Positions 9,130 through 19,700 of a stretch of DNA of 28,712 nt are shown here, piece after piece. This DNA is from a virus. The position numbers were made by a program, and so were the translations under genes. Under the pieces are notes generated by a model that did not search any database, was not told where the DNA came from, and saw only the letters and a program-made list of their open reading frames with translations. The stretch spans positions 1 through 28,712 of IMG/VR virus record IMGVR_UViG_3300018421_000141; one strand, 5' to 3'. Every line of letters begins with the position of its first letter. Positions within the stretch are counted from its first letter, which is position 1.

Positions 9130-10713
9130 TTAGAATTGTAATACAACTTTAATGTCTTCTCTTTGATTCACAGATCTTGTAATAGCTGGTCTATTATCAA
9201 CATAAATTATGTTTCCCGAATATTTTTCTACCTCTGGTAGAGCAACTCCATTTACAAAATTTTGCCCTAAATAATATGTCTTATTATTTATGACAGTACT
9301 TATACCTGGATTATTATTTTGACCAAATCCACTATCAATATATAGGTCACTAGAACCACCTACAATTTTCAACTCTCCACCATCTGATACGCTAGATGTA
9401 AATTTGTTTATCGATAATCCATAGGTTGGTCTATCATTTATTGTTCCATCGGTGTTGAATCCAACTATAGACCTATCCTGCCAATACTTTAAAACTCCTG
9501 TCTGACTATCATAAGAAAGAACTCTACCAACAGCGGTCACTCCAGTACCAATTGTTTGGGTTATTATTGAATTTGGTTCATATCTTGTAGTTTTATAATC
9601 ATCTTGGTTTGGTGCTAAACCAATAAGTTTTATAGCGTCTAAAGAAGTTACTCTATCATCAGTAAGTATTGTATTTGAATTATAAGATAATGGATTTTTG
9701 ATTATACCTATTCTAGATACTTTTGTTCCTGTAACAAAATCTGGATTCTGAGCATCATTCTCTATTCGCGAATAGAGTAATACATTTGTAGAACCCAATT
9801 CCCTGTATACATCATATCCATGTCCATTTACTGGTGGGATAATAACATCAAACTTTGGAGATGATGCACCTAAAGGAACAGAACCTTTAATTAAATCTAC
9901 AGTACCAAAAGTGTAACCACTTCCACCCTTAGATATTGTAACAGATTCTACTTTTGCATCATTATTCACAACTATTGTACATTCTGCTCCTGTACCATCA
10001 CCAGATATTGGTACATTTGTATATGTCGTATTTGGTGGTCCAACTAAAAGACCTCTATCCTTTATAAAAATAATTTTTAATTGACCACTAGATAATGCAT
10101 TATTTCTAATATTAGTATATTCCGAATTTGATTCCCAATCAGTTGGAACTGGAATAAAATTTAAGGAGTCAAATTTTACAATATCGTTTGGATTGATAGT
10201 ATACAGATACTTCCAAATATATCCATCACCACTAGTTCCAGCAGATCTTGGCTCTAAATCTGTAAAATTTGGTTCATCTAGTGAGGGTTTTCCATTTGTA
10301 TTTTCTGGATCCAATCCATTATTTAAACAAACATAAACCCTAAATTGACTATTAATTACATAAAAATTTGATGAATATAAACTTGTTTTGTTGGACGGTC
10401 TAGAAAGATTTGTCCTAGAAATATCATGTCTGTATGAATCATAAATCGTTCCAGATTCCCATTGAATTTTTCTAACAACGAGTCTTATGTCATCTGGTGA
10501 TATTTTTTTTAATGCTATTAATGATTCCCAATATGAATTATCTTCATCGAAACAGTCTTTTGGGGAAATTGGATTACTATCCCAAGAAGGACTTATAGAA
10601 TCTGAATTTGGTAGTCCTACAAAAGTATAGTAAGACTGATTAGAATCTCGAATATCCTCCACAAAAGATTTGGCATTATTTATTCTCAAGTAATCAGTTA
10701 TGATTGCAGCCAT
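9130..10713 (-). CDS. 8: Baseplate wedge subunit gp8 (enlarged)
   Basis: A 527-residue protein that resembles T4 gp8 (334) at both ends. The N-terminal part has the YYTFVGLPNSD and PSWDSNPISP type of start. The middle has GTSGDGYIWKYLYTINPNDI followed by FIPVPTDW, paralleling T4 GDGYVWEYLFEIPPDVS and YIVVPWP. The C-terminus GNIIYVDNRPAITRSVNQRE parallels T4 GEMIYMENRPPIIMAMDQTE. The extra length lies mainly between these blocks (about residues 220-490) and includes a Gly-rich beta module (SVTISKGGSGYTFGTVDLIK). In T4, gp8 dimers bind gp7 and gp10 in the wedge. The gene follows the giant gp7-like gene by 35 nt; two overlapping late-promoter-like boxes (7 of 8 matches to TATAAATA) lie near that gene's stop. 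The start at 10713 has no strong ribosome site. Confidence 0.88.
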   Translation of the reverse strand: MAAIITDYLRINNAKSFVEDIRDSNQSYYTFVGLPNSDSISPSWDSNPISPKDCFDEDNSYWESLIALKKISPDDIRLVVRKIQWESGTIYDSYRHDISRTNLSRPSNKTSLYSSNFYVINSQFRVYVCLNNGLDPENTNGKPSLDEPNFTDLEPRSAGTSGDGYIWKYLYTINPNDIVKFDSLNFIPVPTDWESNSEYTNIRNNALSSGQLKIIFIKDRGLLVGPPNTTYTNVPISGDGTGAECTIVVNNDAKVESVTISKGGSGYTFGTVDLIKGSVPLGASSPKFDVIIPPVNGHGYDVYRELGSTNVLLYSRIENDAQNPDFVTGTKVSRIGIIKNPLSYNSNTILTDDRVTSLDAIKLIGLAPNQDDYKTTRYEPNSIITQTIGTGVTAVGRVLSYDSQTGVLKYWQDRSIVGFNTDGTINDRPTYGLSINKFTSSVSDGGELKIVGGSSDLYIDSGFGQNNNPGISTVINNKTYYLGQNFVNGVALPEVEKYSGNIIYVDNRPAITRSVNQREDIKVVLQF

Positions 10714-10738
10714 TTCTAGTATCTAACTAAGATTTGTT

Positions 10739-10750
10739 TATTTATTTATC
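10739..10750 (-). promoter_or_regulatory. Possible T4-type late promoter before gp8
   Basis: On the minus strand GATAAATA (10750-10743) and the overlapping AATAAATA (10746-10739) each match 7 of 8 bases of the T4-type late box TATAAATA. They lie about 25-30 nt before the gp8 ATG and overlap the stop codon of the gp7-like gene. In a sequence this AT-rich, chance matches are expected, so this is a weak call that depends on position. Confidence 0.35.
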
Positions 10751-13700
10751 AGACAAAATACCCATCATATTTTAGTGGGAGTTTCCTACGCAAAATTGGG
10801 TTTGTTCCTATACCAGATTGATTTTCAGAGAATGCAGTAAATGGTTTTGCTCTAAGTCTTCTTGTTAAATCAACTTTACCCCAGACATAATTACCAAACA
10901 ATTCTACACTATTAAAACCAGTATTACTTGGATTCTGCCCAGGAGCTAAATTTGACAGTATAACAATAACATTTTTAACTGTAGTTGTTATACCAACAGG
11001 TAATCCAGATATTCCAGATGGTATTGTAACTATTTTTTCTGACCAATCATAACATTGAACTACCATATCAGTAAAAATAGTTGATATTCCAACTGGATCT
11101 GGTAAAGGTCCAGTTTGTGCAGTAAATCCAGAAGGTAAAGAAACTCTACCTCCACTTGGATCTCCAAATACAGTATGTGTAATATTAAAATAATCTCCTG
11201 TAGTTATACCAACATCATACACTCCATTCTTTCTTAAATCCGAATCCATAGGAATAAATAAATCTAGTCCAAGGAAATATTGATTTGTTGATTCTGAAAT
11301 TCTAGACGTGTCAAAACCAACTATTACTCCATAATCACCATAATAATTAACAAAAATTGATTCCTCAGTATTTCTCCATGGTGGTGCAATTAAAATTGGA
11401 GGTGGTTCAATTTCATTTACAATAAACTTTATAGAGTTTTCTAAAGGCCATCTTCTATAAGAACTTGCAAGACCAACGTTATCATAAACTTTAAGTTCTA
11501 ATATATCACCAACAGAATAATTGACTCCCTTATCATTAATTGATGTTAATGATGTAATGGAAGTTTCTGAATTGACCGATATATCTACGGTTGCATTTCT
11601 TCCAACACCAGTTACCGTATGTAATTTTGCACTCGTCATTATGGTTTCGCCACCAAATAAAGGTGGAAATCCAGATCCTTGAGAGTAAATTGATAGTGTC
11701 TTTATTGGTCCATTGTAATAATTTGTTCCCCCATAACTAACATTTACACTATTTACAGAAGATCCCGACATTAATGCAAAAGCAGTTGCTTGAGATCCAT
11801 CTATAAATGGTTTTTGTATAGTTATTTCTGGTGCCGCTGTGTACCCAAATCCAGGATTTGTAACATTTATACTATCAATTGTACCATTTGTATTTAAAAC
11901 TACCTCTGCTTCTGCAGAAATGAGTTGATCTGTAGGTATAATCTCAATTCTTCTTTGTTCTGTTGGTTCTATACCTTCTCTTGAAATATTGAACAGTGAT
12001 GTATCAAAAACATAAACATGTTCTGATGTTATTGCAATACTATTGAGTATATTTGTAGTTGGATTTATTATTGGTTCATAATAAACTCTATCTTTACCAA
12101 TAAAACTATTATCGATTATTATATCTTGTTCTTGCTTAATCCAACTAATAGGTCTCTCATATAATTCATCTAAAACAACACCAACATTTGCATAATTATT
12201 AGTAATAATTGTATCAGCTGACTTCACATCTACAACAAGTCTTTCTTCTTGAGTAAGGTTGGAATCTACATCACTAAAAATCTGTACATTATCTCCGACT
12301 TTTACTGAAGGTAAAACTCTTACAAGTCGAACATCAATTTCTGATGTTCCAGTATATGCTAAAATCTTTACAGTATCACCAACAGTACTAAATCCAACTA
12401 ATGGACCTTTAGGTGCTTCTGTAAATCTGATTCTACTTCCACCATTAAACTGATAACCTTCTCCTGGAGTTTGTAGTACATCATTTACAAATACCAATAG
12501 ATTTGACTGTAAACTAATTCCAGAACTAGTTTTTGCATAGAATGATATATCTTCACCATCTATCTGTAATGGGAATAATCTTCTTATTCCATTAAAATAT
12601 TTGGAAATATCATCCAATACTATAAATTCACCAACGTTCCAACCAGAGAACTTTGATCTGAATACTTCTGTAACGTTTAATTCAAAATGTTCAAAATTTG
12701 ATATGCCAGTTAATGTTGGTATGCCAACAGTTCCTCCAATAGAGACTGTAAGTAAATCATTTTCATTATATCCATATCCATAATTTTTAATCTCAAAAGA
12801 ACGTATTGTTCCATCATTACTTGGAACCAAATCTACCGTTGCTTCTGTACCAATTCCACTAGAACCTTGTGAATATATTATTGGCAAATTTGTATAACTT
12901 AAAGGTGCATCAAAAATAACTTCTGGTGGATTTAATTGATCATATATTGCTGGTGGAGGATTAGTTATATTTACTGAAGTAACATACCCACTATTGACTA
13001 CAGCTTCTCCAAAGTACACAATTGTATCAGAATCTGTTCTTAAACCAACTTTTACTGTTTGTAAACCAGATCTATATCCAGATCCAGTGTTACCAATAGC
13101 AACAGAGGTAAGAGCGCCTATCGGATTAATTATTGCTGTTCCACCAGCACTTACTAGTGGTTGATATCCAAATCCTTCTGTAGATCCTACGCTAACTATT
13201 ATACCACCTTTTGGTAAACGATTTACATTTACATCCTTAGTTATTGTTGGGTCTGTTGGATTCAAGTTAAATCCTACTTTTAAATTTCCACCATCAACAA
13301 AAAGTTTGTAGTCTCCATAAATGCTGTATTTTGGAGTGCTTATTCTTTGAGGTCCTTGGAATATACCATCAATTAAAAGAATTGTATTTGTGTAAGGGAT
13401 ATTTGTAATATTATTTCCCCCATAACTTAAATTGAATGTTGTTGATATACCATTAAATTGTGTAGTAATATCATCATAAACATAGTTATTATCATATGCT
13501 TTGTCGAAATCGTTAGTGTATAAAAAGTTAAGTGCAGATCTTAAAAACACTCTCCCACTAAATTTTGAAGATGTGGTCAATCCAGTATAGTCAATTTCAT
13601 TTGCAGATGTTGCAGTAGTTCCAAATCCTACAGGTATTTTGCCCCATATTGCCTCTGAGAAGTTTAAATTATTACCAACAATATTAAAATTACCAGAAAG

Positions 13701-16700
13701 TTTTGATATTATCTGATTGGAATTGTGAGTATCCTCTTCTGTTCCAACTACCGATCTATCAACATTAATTTGATTGAGTGATTTATTTACAGATTTTACC
13801 AACACAATTTCATTATCAATTTCTAGTAAATCTCCAGACTTAATAAAGTCGATAGTATTTACTGATATATTTGTATCACCAATTCCAATAGAACTTGAAG
13901 TTGCTATAGTATATCCAGATCCAACAAGTGGTGATTGGATAGATCCATTTATTGTTATAAGTAGTCTATTATTTGCATCAATAGATCTAATTCTATGACT
14001 AACTCCAGCACCAACTCCTACAATATCTACTCTATTTGGATTAAACTGTAAAGAATCTCCTATTGTTGCTGCAATACTTATTTTTTGATTATCTTCCTTA
14101 ATAATATAGAATCTGGAAGGTAATCTTGATGTTATTCCTATTCCTGGCCAGTTAATTGGGGATATTTGTATTCCATTGTTTGGATCTTCATTATGTGGTA
14201 TATATTCAACTTCTTCACCACTAACAAAATAATGATTCCCCAAGTTTATATTGTTTTGGGATATAAGCACCACATTAGAGTCTGTGCCATCAAATTCAAC
14301 CTCAAATATTGGATTATTCTTTTCAAAAAGCCCAAATGATTTAGTGTTAGAATCAAACTGATCACTAATATCATCTATAGTTAAAACTCTGTTACCTATA
14401 AATTCCCTATACTCTGCCAAAAACGGTAAATTAAAAAGTATCTCATTAGATACAAGAGATTCATCTACTTTAATACTCTTTTCTCTGGCAATATCAAAAT
14501 CTTTAACTGCATTAAGATTCACTGATTCTGTGAGATCTGATATTGCAACAACAACGTTATCATCTTGTTCTGTTGGCATTCTATAAAGATCATTATCAGA
14601 TGGTTCCAAAATCAGATCACTGAATTTTTTAAATCCAACAGTATGTGTTAAATTACTAACCAGAGGATTCCAAACAGTAAAATCTAATGGAGATTTTACT
14701 GAATATGAAAAATATTGATAATAATCATTGTCAGACAATCTTTGGAAAAATGTATTTAACTTACCAGTTTCTTTTTTCCATCCCTCTCTAACTATACTGC
14801 TTGAAGATACTTTGTAATCTCCTTCAGATCCAAAGGATGATGATATTAGTGCCAGATTTTTTGAAGATTGACCATAAATTATATCTCCAGGTGAGAATTT
14901 TTTATTGGTTCTAATTTTTATATACTCATTGTTCTGGTCATATCTTTCCACAACTCCAACATTGTCTTCATATATGACCAATTCATTTTCATTAAATGAA
15001 CCCTTTTCTAGGGTAATATCAAAGATTGGAAAATATGATTCTGGTGTTGCTGTACCAAAAGATTCAAATTCATCATAAACTCCTGGAGATTCACCAACTT
15101 TAAGTACATCCGATATATTATATACAATAGAAGGAAACTCGCCACCAATGTTTGGATCTGATTGCTTAACTTTAAATAGAGAATATCCATATGATGAAGA
15201 GTTATAACCCTTTCCGCCAATATTTAAATCAATATTAGTATTTTCAATGATTACATTATCACCAACATTAAATGGAAAGTCTGAAGCATTTGCAAAAGTA
15301 ACCGCAAATGCGACTGTAACATCATTAGTAATGCTATCAAACGTAATATTACTAATTCTAATTCCATTTGGATTATTTACTGGTAGTATTTTTGGTGTAA
15401 CATTGTATAGCCCAGTAGTATTTCTAATAATAGTTACTTCAGTATCTCCAATATCATATCTAAGTCTTGCTTCAGTATTAACTCTTCCAGTGAATCCATC
15501 AATAACAACTAATTGTGGAGGTACAAAGTAATTTGTACCGAAAGATGATATTTTTATCTTTTTGAATTTTGATAACGGTTCTATTTTATATGTGCTTGGG
15601 AAAATTGCAGATGGTCTTAATGTTTTATCTGAAGGATAGTCTAATCCAAGATTTAATAATTTTATACTATCTATCTTACCAATTGACTTTGAAAATGGTA
15701 AGAAAATAGCTCCAGAACCCTGTGAAGATACTACTTTAGTAACATAGGGTAAAGTTCTATAGTTTCTTCCTTTTGATACTAAAGAAACTTCTGCTATTGG
15801 ACCAGTACCATAAATGGTTTTGTATGAAATTATTCCATCATTTTCACTATATGAAGATTGTTCTGGATCAGAGTCTAGTGGTATTATAAAAGATGTGGAG
15901 GTTATTCCAGATATATTTGATTTACCTGAATATACACTATCAAGAATTTGTATTGAACTGGAGTTTTTTATATTACTAAAATCTACCTTTAAATTTAACT
16001 TTGTTACTGGAGTATTTGGTAGATTGATAGGAGTTAACTTATAGTAAAGTGTTTTTGGAGTATCGGAGTCTATTTTTATTTGAACATAAGCTCCATCAGA
16101 ACCAATGTCCCCAACATAAGTTACATTGAAAGTCTCTGTTTTATCTGAAGAAGAATAATACTTATTTGTGAAGTTAACATCAGTATAAAATTCAAATTTA
16201 AAAGATGGGTCTTCATTATATTGCAATGATCTATCAGATAGATCAAATATTATATTTTCATTTTTATAAAATTTCAATTCTGGATTTATAAGAGATATTG
16301 ATCCATCTTGTTGAGATCCAATATTTACTAATATTGAAGAATCTAACTCAGATATATCGGAATAATAATTTGTAGATAGTGCAATCGTATTAGAATTTAT
16401 ACTTATAATATAATAAATTCCAGAATTTATTAGTCCGATTGATGGACTTTCTGAATTATAAATTACCTTATCTCCAGTTTTAAATTGGTGGTTATTAATG
16501 GATATTGTATTTAAATCAATATCTACATCAGAAGAACTAAATTCAGTTTTATTAACTAAGATTCTATAAACTAAATTATCATAAGATACTTTTATTGTTC
16601 TAGTTTTATTGCTGGACAAAGACAAATCTATTTCATTTCCAGCAACTAATCCATGAGGTGATTTTGTTATTATATTAGCATATTTTTTTACAATGCTAGA

Positions 16701-19700
16701 TTGAATGACATCATCCCTATTTGTTTTTAGTTTTTGATTATTTCCTACTCCATAATCATTATATTTAATCAATTCAAAAATAGATTCAGATCCAATACCA
16801 ACATACTGGTTTGTAGATCCTATAGAAACTTTTTGTGTTGATAAACCAATATAATTATTAGAATAAGGTACAACGTATAAAGAATCAACATCAGTAAGAT
16901 CTTTTGTTGTTGCTGCATAAGATACATTTATTGGAGTATCTGTATCATTTATTATATAAGATACTTCATCATTCAATATAAATTTATGATTTGGTAAAAA
17001 TATTGTATTTGGTATAGTATCTTTTGTTTTTACAAGATCCAGTTCTGGAACATTTACATACAATAGTCCACTCTTACCCTCCGAACGTTGAAGGGTGGAA
17101 GCATAATTTTCGTAGTAAAGACTTAAATTTTCTCTCTCAACTTGAGCTCCCCAAATATAAAATGTTGGAGTTGAATTTAGGGTAAATCCTGCTGGACCGT
17201 AAGTACCAACTCTAAAATTGTGTGTCCCCGAAGAAGTAAGTTGCTTAAATGTATATCTTCTATACGTATTTGTTAAAGTTACTAATTGACCATAATATAA
17301 AATTCCATCATCAACTATTAAATAGACAGATTCTCCTCCTTCTTCACCCTTCAAAAATACCGAGAATACATTTTCTTCATTCGACAAGCTTACTCCATTA
17401 TATCCATATAAGAAATAATCAGAGTTTCCTGTAGTATTTGCGATACTAATTTTAGCTGCTTCTTTTTTATTTTCTATAGGAGATTCTTGTAAATAATCAA
17501 TAGATCCAGTGATATTGGCATCATCTTCCCAAGGAGTTCCTGGTAACTGTGATGATGAAATTGGATAAGAATATTCTAATAAATTCTCAGAATCTATTAT
17601 AATAGATTCTTTAGGATTAAAATAATATTCAGAATTTGTATTGTATGATTTATCTGTAGATAATCCAGTATTAACTATTACTTTTCTTGGTAATTCCTCA
17701 ATAATATCACCAGAAGAATGTGTAGTAGAAATTGATCCAGCATAAGATCTTTCTATCTTTACAGTATAATTTTTACTGTAAATATTCAAAATTTTAAACA
17801 ATTCTTCATTTGATTTATATATATCACCAATAGATATTACAGATGTTAAGTCTCCATTGACTTTTAAATATGTGACTATGCCAGTTTGTGAAGAATTTTC
17901 TAAATCATTTAAAATAGTTAATCTATTACTCTTCTGAATTTCTAATGATTTGACAGGACCAATAAATTTTGTTGATATTATATTACAATTATCAATAATT
18001 GGTATATCCTGGTTTGTTATATCTATAAAGTGACTAGAAATTCCTAAGTAATTACCATTAGTGTCTAATCTAGAATATTCAAAATCTGGATAAGTATCTT
18101 CACTAAATGTAATAGTACCTATTTCCCTACCACTAACCGATTTTACAATGGCAAAGGCATTACTTCCAAAAGTTCCTTCATTATTAAAATAAATTTCATC
18201 GCCTGCCGCATAATTTTTACCACCTGAGATAATATCTAGTTTATCTACAGAACCAGAACTAGTATTAGTTATTTTTGGAAGTACATTTTTAAATGTTTCT
18301 GGACTTACCAACCCATCATAGAATGTATTATCTTTAGAAAATCCAAAAGATGATGTAAATCTAAACCAATTATCACTATCTACAGATTTTCTAGATAAAT
18401 TTGAAAAATCTTCAAAATTATATGGTATTGGTTTTGAATTAAAAGAATTTCCAATTACATAAGGAAATATTGGTTTTAAAAATCCATTATATGGACCACT
18501 AGACTCTTTAGTGGGATTAAAAGTTGAAAAATATGCATATACTCCGTTTGGAAACTCTGGAGTTTTACAAAATCTTCCGTTATTAATATCCAAATCTCCA
18601 GCATTAGTAAATACATAATCCTCAATAAAATATCCAGTTGGAAAAATGCTTACTGGTGGTCTATTCTCCACTATTGGTCTTAATTCATATCCACTACTCA
18701 ACTGTTTAATGGCACCACCTTCAATATTTTCATATCCATATGGACCATATATTGGATTTCCATCATATGCCCATCCAACTATGGGAGAGTGATATTTGAT
18801 TGTATCCGAATCGTTAAGTAAATCTTGTTTAAATATTGGATTTCCTTCATTATCTAAGGATGATGCCAAACACTGCTCTCTAATTCCTCTTGGAGTAAAT
18901 CCATGACCATAAGATAATTCTTTGGTAATATCTTTTGATTCATATATTATTCCATCATCATCATTTATTGATGATGTACTGAAAAGTTTTTCGACCAAAT
19001 TTAAAGTCCAAGATTGGATATTGACATCAAAAGATACTCCAAATCCATTAGAAATTACTTCTATGAAAGTATCTTTCGTATATCCAAAACCTCCATTCAG
19101 AATAGTAACTGATTGTATTCTTCCATTAATTATAACAGGAGTTAAAATTGCATTAAATCCATCACCATAAATCTTGATCTCTGGGGCAGAGTTATAATTT
19201 GAGCCACCATCAATAACTGTTACTTCAATAATTCTTCCATCACTGGAAATAGTTGGTAATAATTTTGCATTTTCTCCATTGTATACATTAATAGTTGGTT
19301 TTCTATTATAATTGACAATAGAATTATCACCATATCCACTACCAGGATTTTTTACTGAAGTTGAAAAAATTTCTCCAGTAAAGATAGGATTTAATTTTCC
19401 AGTAAATGTTTGACTACTAACAGTGTTTATTCCTATAGGAGCTTCAACTTTTACTATTATTGGTGTATATGATACTCTGTGTTGACCACTTCCAAAATCT
19501 GAAAATGGAATACTTAATTTATTGTTGTAATTAAAGTCTTTATCAAAATCTGTTTGAAGTACTTCATATACTTTAAATTCATCATCATTTACTCTTCTTA
19601 CAAAGTATTCTGATGTTGATGATAATCCTGTAGGAAGAACACCATCACTATTAAAAATTACTACTTCCTTATCTAAAAATCCGTGATTTTTTATTTTAAT

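Noticed and set aside
15008-15220. Overlapping minus-strand frame inside the giant gp7-like gene
   Set aside because: It is in another frame of a long, well-supported gene and shows no motif or start signal of its own.
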